Part shown: one piece after another, positions 11,712 to 24,047 of the stretch | How positions within the stretch are numbered: position 1 is the stretch's first letter | How the letters are laid out: each line of letters opens with the position of its first letter | Source: Ustilaginoidea virens | Taxonomy: Eukaryota > Ascomycota > Sordariomycetes > Hypocreales > Clavicipitaceae | Length of the DNA: 64,000 nt | Direction: 5' to 3' | Assembly (NCBI RefSeq): GCF_000687475.1 | Contig: NC_057318.1 | Span: forward strand, 3,782,001 to 3,846,000 | Notes under the pieces: model-generated | Seen by the model: the letters and a program-made list of their open reading frames with translations, nothing else | Told to the model about the DNA's origin: nothing | Databases searched by the model: none | Translations under genes and position numbers: made by a program

Positions 11712-14700
11712 ATGAGTTCAGACAGTTCTGACGACGACAGGCCCTTGGCCAGGCCGAACGGACGACGTAAGTTGCCTTTGGGGAGGAACAGGGGAAACTC
11801 GCCGAGGCAGTTTTCACCCTGTGCCAATTTCCACTCTCTCCCTACACTGCCAATGGCCCTGGCAACTCGTGTCAGACAATCTGCCATTGCCAGCGTCATC
11901 TCACAGTGCAGACTCAACTTCACACACATAACCCAAAAGAAAATCAAAATAAAATAAAAAAACTAACGAATCTGTCTTTACAAGTCTCGGCCAACAAAAT
12001 ATCGCGCGCCGAAGACCAGGCCCTCGATCGTTCACAAGCAAAACGATCAAGTGGCATGGCTGGCATTGCGGTTTTCAACGGACCGGAAGATGATAGCATG
12101 GATCTAGACGCTACGAATGGGGTCAAACGCAAATCACGCTCTTCCATTTCAAAAGTCAGCTACAAAGACGAATCTGATAGCGACGGCCAACCCCTGGTGG
12201 GTCGCCCCCCTTCTTTTCTATCCCTCTTTTTTTGCCATTTTTTTGTGAGCTGGAGAGTGGGCGGGGCTGGTGCTTTCTTTGTTTACGTTCAAGCACAGCC
12301 AGCATTGTGCGAAGCGATACTAAGTACCATGACCACCAGGCAAAACGTCCTAAAGCTGCTGCCAAAACCCTCGACTCGGATTCCGAGGATCAGCCCATTA
12401 GCAAAGCCAGGGCCAAGAAGACATCCTCCTCTCGACCGTCCCTCCTCGCTGAATCTGACGACGACCAACCCCTAGGCGTCCAACTCGCCAAGAAGAAGGC
12501 AGCAATCGAGAAGAAGGCAGCCAACGAGGCGCAGGCCATTCTGGCTAAGGAGGCGAAACAGGCAAAGTCTGCAACTAGAAAGGGCAGGAAAGACGAGTCT
12601 GATGATGAACCCCTTGCCAAAGGACCTGCCAAGAAACGCCAATCAAACGGTGTTGCAGCCAGGCGCAAGTCAAACGGCGTGAAAAAAGAGGAATCTGATT
12701 CCGACGCTCCCATCTCAAAGACGAAAGGTAAAAGCAAGGCAGCTACGTCAGCAAAAGGCAAGGCAGCAGCTGCGGCCAAGGATGCCAAGGATGTCAAAAA
12801 GGCAAAGGCTAGGGAAGCTACTGAGGAGGAAGACGAGTTTGAATGGTGGAATGCACCCAAGCCTGAGGACGATAGCATCAAATGGACGACGCTTGAGCAC
12901 AACGGCGTCCTCTTCGCCCCCGAATACGAACCCTTACCGAAACATGTGAAGCTCATCTACGATGGGAAGCCGGTCAGTCTGAGCAAGGAAGCCGAAGAGG
13001 TGGCCACATTCTGGGTTGCCATGATGACCCCTGCGTCATCTCATCATCTGGAAAACCCAGTGTTCCGCACAAACTTTTTCAATGACTTCTGCGACTTTGT
13101 GAAAAAGCACGGTGCAACTGATAACGACGGAAAGACTGTCGTGCTCAAGAGCCTGGACAAGTGCGATTTCTCAAAGATTTACGAGTACTGGCTTGCAAAG
13201 ACGGAGGCGAGCAAGACCAAGAACCTGTCAAAGGATGAAAAGGAAGCTGCCAAGGCAAAGAAGGACGCTCTCGAAGCCCCGTACCTATACTGTACGTGGG
13301 ACGGCAGAAAGCAAAAGGTTGGAAACTTCAGAGTGGAACCACCCAGTCTCTTCCGTGGCCGAGGCGAGCATCCCAAGACCGGGCGCGTCAAGACGCGGGT
13401 TTTTCCCGAACAGATCACCATCAACATTGGTAAAGAGGCCAAGATCCCGGACCCTCCAAAGGGTCACAAGTGGAAGGCCGTGCAGCACGACCAGAAGGCC
13501 ACCTGGCTTGCCATGTGGCAGGAGAACATCAACGGCGCCTACAAGTATGTGATGCTTGGTGCTGCCAGTGACGTCAAGGGTCAAAGCGATTACAAGAAGT
13601 TTGAAAAGGCGCGTGAGCTCAAGAAACACATTGGGAAAATTCGCAAGGACTATACTCGGGAGTTGAAGAGCGAGATCATGGCTGACCGTCAACGAGCCAC
13701 GGCAATGTATCTCATCGACAAACTGGCCCTAAGAGCAGGAAACGAAAAGGACACCGAGAACGAGGCCGACACGGTCGGTTGCTGCTCCCTAAAGTACGAG
13801 CACATCACCCTCGAACCTCCGGACAAGGTCACTTTTGATTTCCTGGGCAAGGATAGCATTCGGTATAACGAGACTGCCCATGTGGAGCCTCAAGTTTTCA
13901 AGAACCTGAAGTTGTTCAAGAAAGCACCCAAGACGGACGGAGACGATCTTTTTGACCGTCTGACTGTAAGTGCATGTTGATGGGGCTCCACTTCTTTTTT
14001 ATTTTATTTTTTTTTCGTTCTCAAAAACAATCGTATGTATAACGTCGTTGCTGACGCCAGAGCTTTCCAGACTTCTCAGCTCAACAAACACCTCAACAGC
14101 TATATGCAGGGACTGACGGCCAAAGTCTTTCGAACCTACAATGCGTCCTACACGATGTCGACATTGTTGAAGGAGCTGGCCGCGGATCCTCGCTCCAAGG
14201 GCACTGTGGCTGAAAAGGTCAAGCTGTATAACGACTGTAATCGCAAAGTGGCCATTCTCTGCAACCACAAACGGACAGTCGGTGCAAGCCATGACCAACA
14301 GATGCAGAAGATGGGAGATCGGGTAAGCCAGGTTTTTTTTTTTTTTTCTTCTTAAATACATGTTTGAAGAAAAACCATCAGGCTTGTACGTCATATGGCA
14401 GAACGCTAACCGTTTCTCTGCTCAGATCAAAGGTTTGCGTTACCAAAAATGGCGAACGAAGAAGATGATTCTGGATCTTGAGCCCACACAGAAGAAGAAG
14501 AAGGGCGCTGCGTGGTTCGAACTAGACGAAGATCTTGATCGGGAATGGATCCAGGAGCATCAGCAGTTCCTCATTGAGGAACAACGCTCCAAGATCACCA
14601 AGAAGTTTGAAAAGGACAACGAAAAGCTAAAGGCTAGTAAGGAGAAGCCTCTGCCTGACAAGGAACTTAAGGAGCGCCTGCAGGTGGTCAAGGAGATGGA

Positions 14701-15083
14701 GGCCAAGTTCAAGAAGGAAAACAAAACTGGAAAGGTCGAAGCAGAGGGCCGAGGCGTAACCGTCGACAAGTGCCTGAAATCGATTGAGAAGATTGACGAC
14801 AGAATCAAGATGCTGGAGACGCAAGCGGATGATCGCGAGGGGAACAAAGAAGTCGCCCTGGGGACCTCCAAGATTGTAAGTTGTGCTAGCAGTTGCCGAC
14901 GAATGGGCAATATGTGCAGCCGGCTAACGAGAAGGCTTGCAGAACTACATTGACCCTCGCCTGACGGTTGTGTTTTCCAAGAAGTTTGACGTGCCAATCG
15001 AAAAGTTCTTTTCAAAGACTCTGAGGGACAAATTCCGATGGGCCATCAAGTCGGTCGAGGATGCGGATGACTGGGAGTTTTAA
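11712..15083 (+). CDS. TOP1: DNA topoisomerase I (type IB)
   Basis: Six exons: 11712-11766, 11985-12196, 12340-13965, 14071-14322, 14426-14875, 14943-15083; 911 residues. The first third is a lysine/serine/acidic linker with repeated SDSD, DDDQPL and SDDEPL motifs, typical of the disordered nuclear-localising N-terminus. The core begins at [23 protein letters not shown]. It continues through [16 protein letters not shown] and the catalytic block with [25 protein letters not shown]. The last exon starts with [15 protein letters not shown], placing the active-site tyrosine at residue 867, and ends EDADDWEF. Type IB enzymes relax supercoils by a transient 3'-phosphotyrosyl nick. The catalytic tyrosine is only reached by splicing the 67 bp last intron. 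Longer than yeast Top1 (769) because of the N-terminal linker. Confidence 0.96.
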
Positions 15084-16166
15084 AGCACATTTTTTTTAAA
15101 AGCACTCATTCGAACAAATGCCACCTGGGATTTTTTTTTTTTTTTTTTTTTTCCATCTGTTATCTTTTTTTTTACTTTTTTTTCATTTGGCTTGAACTTA
15201 CAGCTGCACTTACAGCTACACTTACAGCTACAACTTTTTCCTTTGCTTTGATAAAACGTTGATACACACACAATACACATACAGACATGGGACACGGCGA
15301 TGGAACGCAGCGATAGGAGTGTGCCGAGGGAAGAGGGGAGATGGAAGTTTCGACATTGGGGACTTGTACGACGAAGCAAGCATGGGTACGGCGAACCGGA
15401 CACGGCGACGAGACAGCGGGAGCTGGGACAAATGTCTTGGCTGGAGGCTTTTTTTTTTTTCTATTATCTTGATCCAGCTCGCAGCTGCATGGGGGCGTTG
15501 GCTGCGACACAAGGCAATGAATGGAAATGGGATGGCGGCCGAGCGGCGTGCGCCTCGCCTCGGGTGGTTCTCGAAGCAGACGGACTGATTTGCTGATGGG
15601 AAGGGTTTCGGCATTAGAGTTGGAGGGTTGTCGCATCGCAAGGACGCGGTGTCTAATCTGAACAACCAATCAATCTGATGAATCATGCATGCATGAATGA
15701 GCCTGAGCCTCTGCTTCACGACGTCTGCTGAGCGAACTCTGACTGAACACCAAAGAGGGCAGACAGGCAGCTCGTCAAGCCCGGCCCAGCCCAGCCCAGC
15801 CCAGCCCCTTCCTTCTTCCTTGTGCTGATGCGCACAGAACCAAACGAAACGCCGCCACGCCATGCAATGCAATGCAATGCAACGTAATGTGACGTGATGT
15901 AATGTGATGTTGCATGTGATGCGACGTACCACCCATGTGAAAAAGCAACGCAACGCCGAGGAATGCTGGGGAGGGAGTTGTACAACGGGGGGAGTCGCAG
16001 AGACGGGGAGTTCGGGAATGGCGATGAAGGTTTTGGAAAAGGGGAAGAGGAAGAAATGGGAGAAAGCGTGAAGACATGTGAAAAGAAGAAGAAGAAGAGA
16101 CGAGACAAGAAACAGCCGACCGGTAGGCGGCTGGTAGGCGACTGGTGTAAAGTCCACGTCTTCTCA
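15084..16166. other. Convergent spacer TOP1/Crh gene with short repeats
   Basis: 1.1 kb between two convergent 3' ends. It contains T-rich tracts (15130-15185), a CAGCC run (15784-15809), and degenerate GCAAT/TGATG pentamer repeats (about 15858-15930). Purine-rich AAGAAGAAG lies at 16082-16100. No gene supported. Confidence 0.5.
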
Positions 16167-17254
16167 TCACCACGGCCGGGCAAAAAAGCTGGCCAGGCCG
16201 AGGGCAAACGCGCCCCCGAGGGCGGCGGCGAGCGACGCGGAGCTGCGCAGGGCAGCCGAAGCGGTCCGCATGATCTTGCCGTTGGGCGTCATGTACCAGC
16301 CGCTGGGGATGGAGCCCTCGCTGGGGTTGGCGGTGGCGACCCACGGCCAGCCGGTCTGGGTGGCCGTGGCCGAGCTGCCGTCCTTGGCCATGCCGCCGAC
16401 GGGGACGGCGATGGTGACGGCCGGGCCGGAGGCGCTGCCGCTGCCGCTGCCGCTGCCGCTGCCGGGGTTGCCGCCGCCGCCGCCGGGGCTGCCCTTGCTG
16501 TTGACGGCGCCGCCGCCCACCGCCTCGATGGACTGCCACGTCCCGGACGTGTCCTTGTACCGGTACTCCTTCCCCGTGGAGTAGTCGGCGACGACGACGC
16601 TGCGCACGTGCATGGCGAAGGGCCCCTTGGCAAAGTCGGTCGGGCCGCGCGCCCACGCCACGGTCCCGGGCGCGTTGTAGGCCGGGTCGCCGCCGGCCCA
16701 GGCGCCGAACTTGACCTGCATGGGCGTCTGGGGGTACTGGTCCGGCGCGGCCTGGGCGGCGGGCAGCTCGCGCAGGACGCGGCCGTCGGCGGTCCACACG
16801 ATGCGGTCGGCGGTCCAGTCCACGGCGTAGGTGATCCAGCGGGCCTGGGTGCCCGGCACCGCGTGCAGCTGGCCGCGGTTGTACGTCGTGGTGCGCCCCT
16901 TGCCGAAGTAGTTGGTCTGCACCTCGTCCGGGGCGGCGCCCAGCCACTCGACGTCGATCTCGTCCAGGTCGTCCGACTGCAGGACCAGCGACGACACGAT
17001 GCCGGCGCCCGGGGCGGCCCGCAGCGTCATCTCGACGCGGCCGAACATGATGTAGAAGAGCGACTGGAGCTGGGGGGCGTCGCCGCCGCGCGAGACGGTC
17101 AGGGAGACGCCGTCGCGGCCGTAGGTGGGCGACCCGGACGCCTCGAACGAGTTGACGGGGCCGTTGGCGAAGTCGACGCGAACCGTCATGCCGAGCGCCG
17201 TGTCGGGCGGGCACTGCGCTGTCGGGAGGCGTGAGCGGGCGAGCCCAAAGCGCG

Positions 17255-17301
<47 letters not shown>

Positions 17302-17456
17302 GGAAACGTACTGCTCTGCAGAGGGTTGCATCTGCTCCATGTCTGGGAGAGGGCCGGGCGTGGCAGGAGGAGGAGGGCGAGGGACGCGAGAGCCGATGCG
17401 GCGCCGCGGAGCGTGGCCGTGGCCGTGGCCGTGGCCGTGGCCGATCCCGGTCTCAT
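16167..17456 (-). CDS. GPI-anchored GH16 Crh-type cell-wall transglycosylase
   Basis: Two exons: 17456-17312 and 17218-16167; 398 residues. A signal peptide with an (AT)n run and a leucine-rich core is followed by QTWSRCNPLQS-TQCPPDTALG across the intron, the usual cysteine-containing Crh mature start. The GH16 catalytic motif DEIDVEW gives E135, D137 and E139 (ExDxE). After the catalytic domain come a Gly/Ser linker (PGGGGGNPGSGSGSG) and a C-terminal hydrophobic tail LAAALGGAFALGLASFFARPW, consistent with GPI anchoring. Crh proteins link chitin to beta-glucan in the fungal wall. No CBM18 domain is visible. The 93 bp intron contains 43 consecutive A on the sense strand just after the donor. 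Which Crh paralogue this is cannot be told without alignment. Confidence 0.92.
17412..17443. repeat. GTGGCC hexamer repeat inside Crh signal peptide
   Basis: About five tandem copies of GTGGCC on the plus strand. On the coding strand they give alternating Ala-Thr residues just before the hydrophobic core of the signal peptide. Confidence 0.8.
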
Positions 17457-20400
17457 GGTGGGGGGGGTGCTGGGACGGCGCCGAGCGTGCGTGTGTGTAT
17501 GTGTGTGTGTTGCGTCTGGTCGTCGAGGGACCAGCCTGGCATGGCAGATGGATAGATATACTGCGTCAGACCCGGGGTGTTGTGGCCGGCACATCGTCGC
17601 TCGTCATGGTGTTTTTGTTGGCCGGGCCGTGCACTGAGCGCTCAGCCCGGGCAGGCAACACAGTCGCCGCAGAACAGAAAACTACTCCGTACTGGACTGT
17701 GAGCCCCAGCAGGAATTGCCGGCTGCAGAAACGAGGAGGCTGGGCGCAGACTTTTCGCGAGCTGCCAGCTGCATCTGCATGCTCAGGCAGAGAGAGCAGA
17801 GCCCGTTTTTCCACAAAGGTCAATTCCTTTTTCGGGCCCGTCGGCGTCCCTCGTCGTCCCTCGTCGTTCCATTGGAGGAGCCCGCAGCGGTGGTTGGTTG
17901 GGCTGCCTCGGGTGGCTGGGGGCGGGGCCGGCAGTCCCGCAGATTTGCCGCGTGCGCCTTGGTTGGCTGGCGTCTCGGTGGCTCGGTGGCGTTGTCGGCT
18001 GGGGCGGGGGGGGGGGGGGCGGAGCCAGCCTACCCTACCCTACCCTGTGTAGCCATTGCAAGACGTCATGTCATCTCTTGTCTGTGGCCTCGTGTTGCCT
18101 CTCTCTGCCTTGGGTTGCCTTTGCCTTGGGTTGCCTTTGCCTTGGGTTGAAGCTGAACCCATTCCTTGGATACGGCCGTGCGTTGCTGCCGTATTCTGCG
18201 GTGCCTGCCTTCTGTAAATCCCCCCGGGTCGCCGGGTCGCTCGGGCATGTCTTGTCGAGCCACATGTGAACATTGACAGCCCTTTGCTGGCGTGCCTCAG
18301 GCTAGGAGGGCCGGTCGGTCGGTCGGTCGGCCGGCAGCTCCAAAGCCCAGGCTCGCATTCGCATCCGTCATCCGTCCTCTTCATCCCCACGAAGCCCATA
18401 CCGGTGGAGCAGGGATCGAAGCACAGATCAGTTAGTTACATACCCTGCAGAGCCTGTCGTTCCCTTCCTTCTCGACCCTCCATCGCAAGCAAACAATGAT
18501 TACGCGTCGACGCATCATACTCATACCGTCCACGTCCAGGTAAAGAGGGACGGAGGCGATAGTCTGGACTCTGGGCGCCCGGGCTGTTTCAGGAATCCCC
18601 CCTTTCCCCGGGCAAAGCTATAGCGTCCACTTGGCTTGCCACCGCGCGTCAACTTTTTGATTGGCATCTGCATCCTGCATCTGCATCATCCCTGGCAGGC
18701 TGATGGAAAGCGCACCAAAGCCCCCCCCCCCCCCCCCGACGAACCCCCCAAGCTTCTCTAATACACGCGGTTAGACACCCTCATCGAGAGGCGCGAGAGC
18801 GGGGTCGCAGTGAACTTTCACGAGACCAAGCTGCCGACGCAAATCTTTGTCAAAGCGGCCTGGCCGGCTTTTCCTTTCGTCCCCACTACGCCAGTCTGCT
18901 AGTTGCACTGGGCCCATGCTTGCAATCAAATGGTAACCTGTCCGATGTCCGATCCGTATTGCCCGTCCGCTCCCAAGGCTAAGCGTCACCCGTGGGATAG
19001 GTTAGGTCAGTGGCTAGAGGTAAGCGCCCGCGACCGAGCCGGATACCTTCGGCCCACAAGAACCCCCAATGTATCATGGTCAAAGTACGCGTCGAATCTG
19101 TGCCTCGTCCTTGGCCAAGAAGTGGCGAGCGCTGGCTGCCGGCCTCCCTTGTTTCCTGTCAGTTCCTGGCATGTGAACAGACAGAGGCTTCCTTTGTGGT
19201 CACGGCCAGCAGAGACCAAACCATGGCAAAATGATGGCCACACATTGTTCTTTACATGACATGTGTGTGGTAATCGGTGTAGTAGAGAATAAATCTCACC
19301 GTAAAGGTTGTAGCGGACAAGGGAAATGTTCTTCGTCGAAGCCCAAGATTGGAACAAAACATCATCGCCTGTTCTTGCGTCATTAAATCTCAAAAGCCAC
19401 CGATCTGACGCGAAAACATCCAGGTACTGTCTCACCCTCCCCCCTCAATCGCACGAATAATGGCGACAAAACGACCGCGACAGCACTATATGACCCAACA
19501 TTACTCTGAGCTGGTCAACGTTCAGGTTTGAGGCAGTCGACACGGTTGCCGGTTTGATGTTTCGGGCATAGAAAACCTCCTGCCTTTGCAATAGAGCATA
19601 TTGGCCAGGAGGTGACTAGTTTCAGGCCCAGAAAATGTCCGACGAACATCAAGTCGGCATTGAAAATGCAAACTCGTCATGCAATTCTGAGGGCAGATGC
19701 CTGAACATCGTCTTATCTGCAGCCAACCGCTGAGCTTCTAATACTGTCTGCACGGGACTGCGAAAACGTTGGGCATGGCAAAAGTGTGACGAAAGGTTTC
19801 TGCTGCAAAGCTGCAAAGGGAACGAAGCATTGGTACCGGCGATTTCTGACCGTTTCAGACCATGCTATAGCGGACTTGTAGACGGTGATGCGCACCGCCT
19901 TCCATGTCGCATTGTAGCCTCACATGTCCAATTGGACGTTGCCCCGCGATTCAAGGTGGGATAGCACCTGGGGGCATTCGTCGGAAAATCCACCGTCGTA
20001 ATTAGAACGACTTCTCTCCAGTCCGAACCAACAGTAATAAGAAGACTTGGAAGAATCCGTGTGGTGTGGATCCGTAACGATCTTCTCCAAGGGACGTCCG
20101 TGAGCGATTTCGACGCGCGGGGTCTGATCGCGGCGCCACGACATTAGACTTTTAGTCTGGGCTACTCCATAGTTTGGCCATCGCCAAGAACTCCTGGAGC
20201 ACGGCAAATCCAGCCGTTAGAATGTACTCACCGGAGCGCATGGAGTTTGGTAGCGAGCCGAGCGAAACTGCTTCCCGCGCCAGGGGATACAGACGGATAC
20301 TTGTATCTGCCAACGTCGTGAGCTTTGCCAACGTATTCTCCGTAGGACTCTGAACGGCCATCCTGAACCGTCGCAGCGTCAATCAAGCATGACTCGTCAT

Positions 20401-23400
20401 TTTTGTTCCATTTTTTTCTCTTTCTTTCTTCGTGGAGGCCTGGACCACCAGTTCTTGGCAAGAGCGACCATGATCAATGATTCATCTGGCGGAACAACAA
20501 CAGTGGCAGACGATAACTATCGACAGTTAGTTGTATAATGGGGTGGATATTTCGGTGGAGAATCAAGTCTAAAAATTGCCTACACCAATTCCCCAGAAGG
20601 AAACGATAGCAGGTAAAAAAAACCACGCCCCGCAGCAATTATAGGTCAGCTCTCGGCAAACCTTGGGGCAATTCAAGCCAAGTCAAGCTTTCAGGTCCAC
20701 CCCGGTCAACGAGTTATTGCTGCCCCGTCGTCGTGGGTTGGCGGGCAGGGGTATATCCGCACGGCTGTCATTCGGGGCCGCTGGTCAGAACCCTGTTGAT
20801 TGCTTAGCCATTGACTCGGCCTAGCACCATGGTCTCCACTCAAGGCCATCAAGCTTCGAAAGGTAATACACTGCAGACGTTTTGCCGCCCATTTCCAGCA
20901 AAGCTGGTCATGGTTGGAAATGATTTCCATCGCCGCGAGAGGAGGCGATGCACTGGACAGACTGTTACCGAGGCGTTCCACCTAAGCTTTCATCAGTCCA
21001 GATATACTTGCTCGCGACAGTTCCTTGCTCTGGGAGTGGTTGAATACTTGTCTTGTCCGTGGCTCCCCTCGTCCCTCGTTCCTTGGCGCCTATCAAGCCG
21101 GTGATTGATCTTTATCTTTACTTTGCCAAGGAGACCATCAGACCTGTCCGGCCAAACATGAGCCCTTACCCAAGGAAGCGGCACAACCACACGGTCGGTG
21201 GCCTAAAGGTATAGTCGGGGGCGCCCTAATTCCAAAGCTAGACCAGAACTGTCGCGATCCTTCTAGAGGGCTGCAAGCCACTTGCTAGGATTCTGGTCAG
21301 CCCGGGTGTCGCGACCAACCGTTCAGACTAAGAGAGAGCCTTCAGAATAAAAGTTAGCGAGACATGTGTGTACAGAGTCGGACTCGAAAGCCCATGCCAA
21401 GTGCGGAGTAGCACACCATGGCTGAATCAAATCCCAGGACGGAAATGCCTGCAATTCGTTGGCATCAAGTCACTAACCCGAAAATACTCTTTGACACCAC
21501 CCCTGCCCAGTGTCTTGGACTATCGCGTGCCGCAAAAGCCCGTCCAAAGGTCAGGCAGGACTCAGGACTCAGGACCCCTCAAGCTTCTACTTGGGTGATG
21601 AAACCCCGCCGTACAGGGCCTTTTCTGTCCCCTTGTATCCTTTCTTCCCTGGCTGTTTACGTACCCCTCCCTTTCCCTTCAAGTCCTTGCTAAACAGTGG
21701 CGAAAGCTCGGTTCAGAGGCCGACTTCCCTGGGGTTGGTTCAGGTTTTGTTGGTCCGCCTGGGCAGGAGGGCGGAAGGGCAGGCAACATTGGAGGTGATT
21801 GTTGGTCGGTCAAAAACTTGCTCTCAATTTGTTGGTGGCGAGTTCTGCTTTGGTGCAATGCACTTCAGCACTTCAACGGTACCTGCATCTGGTATCTGGT
21901 GTGTCTGACACACCGAGTTACATAGCATGCTGTATATGCATTGCCCTTGCTGGCCGGTACCTGCATGGTGATGTATCGAGTTTTGGGTTGTCTGGTCGGA
22001 CCCGTCCCTCCAGCCTGCACTGTGACGACGAATACAAGTTTGCTTTTTATTCTGAACATGTTGGCCAAGGCAAAGTCCTTGTCTCTGGCAACCACACTGC
22101 AGCGAATGGTGCGTCCGCGTAGACTAGCGGAAGGTGCTATGCACCATGTACGCGCATGCATGCAGCAGGTCCTTCCTTTGCCCCCTCCTGTGTAACTCTT
22201 TTCTCTTCTTCTCCCCCTTCTTTTCCCTTCGTTCCCGTTCTCTTCTTTTCCTGGCACGAACGGCTCTTGAGCGTACCTATGTCTGCGAATCAATAAAGCG
22301 GCAAATGTGGAATTCTCCTGGAGCCCAAAATGGTGCGAGCAGAGTTTTACCAACGGCAAATTCTTTGTGAGGCTTCCGGATGGATGGCTGACTGTCATAT
22401 GTGCCGTGCCTACTTGGGGACTTGGCGTGAGCCAATGCGGTCAGGGTCAGGTTAAGAGATTATTGCCGCTACCGAGGTGACGAGACGAATCGCCCTCAAA
22501 GGTACGGACTACGGGAGTTGCTCCGAGGTACCCGGCGGTGGCCGCTGCGGAGGCTCCTTGTCTTTACCGGTACCTGCTTCATACCTGCTTCAAAGATTCC
22601 CGAGGACGGCACCAGGTAAGGTGGCTGAGCTGATGATGCTGGGACGAGTACGGTTCAACAAGCCTGATTTAAATGACGACTTAGTAAGCTGCTTGATGAG
22701 GCTTGGCTTGGAGCCAGGAGGGAGGCAAATATCCGGCCGCCGCGGATGCTACCAGCGCCATGCACGTCGGTCCGTTGCGTGCCTTGCAGGACGTGTTTGC
22801 CAAACATGTATAGTGATGATGCTCATGCAGGTGGCTTATGCACGATTATGACATTTTCGCACCGGCAAAAATTTTATGCAAAGCGCCATACTTTCAGGTT
22901 GAGAGAGGAGGCGACGCCCACCCCCCCTCCTCTCCCCCACCAATTCTCGCCAGCTACACCTCGGACTCGGAGTCCACAGACTAGCCGGACAAAAAAAAAA
23001 AAATAAACCAAGGTCTGAGCTCTGGCGGTGGCCAGGTTTGTCTTGTATCCATGCCGATGCCGATGCTCCCAGTGGTTTCGCGATTGGATGCGTGCCCAGA
23101 CTAAAGGCTCAAGGGTCCTAGAGCCGCAGTCGCCACGAACCAGCAAGTCCGACGCAAAACCCCCAAAGGCGATGATGATCTTCCTTCCTTGGCCCTGGTT
23201 TCAAGGTTCAATTCTTCCCTCCGGGTCCACCAGACTCCCGGGGCGTCAAATTACGTCCAGCGGCACGCAAAGTGCTCCGTTCGCGGCACAGACCTGTGGG
23301 CTGACGAACAGGTAATGATCAGAATCACATTCATCGCCTCGATGCATGGTATGAATGAAGCAGGCTTCTAATGGACGGCACGTGGACCCTGGCCATCTAC

Positions 23401-24014
23401 CCAGTTAGTGCCTGGTGATGGTGATGTACGGAGTCCTGGGTAGAGGGGATCCCGTCAAAAAGCCAAGGACTACTAACAGGGCAGTCGGCCCATTCCTCTC
23501 CGCCGCCGCAGTACGGATACAGGCACGCGGGGAGACGGACGTATGTCAGGGACAGGCTTTTCCTGGCAAGCAGGGTGCGGAACAGGGCTCGCACGAAAAG
23601 GTCGAGAACAACAGTTTGTGGTCGGGGTTGCTTTGAGCAGATGGGGGACTGCCTTGCGGCGGTCAACAAGGCTACTTTTCCGTTCATCTGCCGGCGTGAA
23701 TATCACGCCTGCCAAGACAAGACAAGAAGACGGCGGTGCTCTGACCGGCCAAGCATAGCATTGTTGGCTTATACCGAGCCCGACGAACACCACGCACATG
23801 CGCCAGGTCACACAGAAGGCTTGGGCTTGGGCGTAGCTGCGGGACAACGGGCCGGCGAGCAACCACCAGCACTCTCCCAGAACGTGCTGCCGGCCAAACG
23901 CGGTGCTACCACACGGTGCCAGGGCGCCGCAGGCATGATGGAGGGACTCGGTGACAGGTCTCGACGGACACGGGCTAGAGTCGAGAGTCGAGAGTCGAGA
24001 CTGCGAAGAGAGAG

Positions 24015-24047
<33 letters not shown>

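Noticed and set aside
15963..17234. A 423-codon plus-strand frame over the Crh gene
   Set aside because: Antisense shadow of the GH16 gene, Gly/Ala/Arg-rich with no domain.
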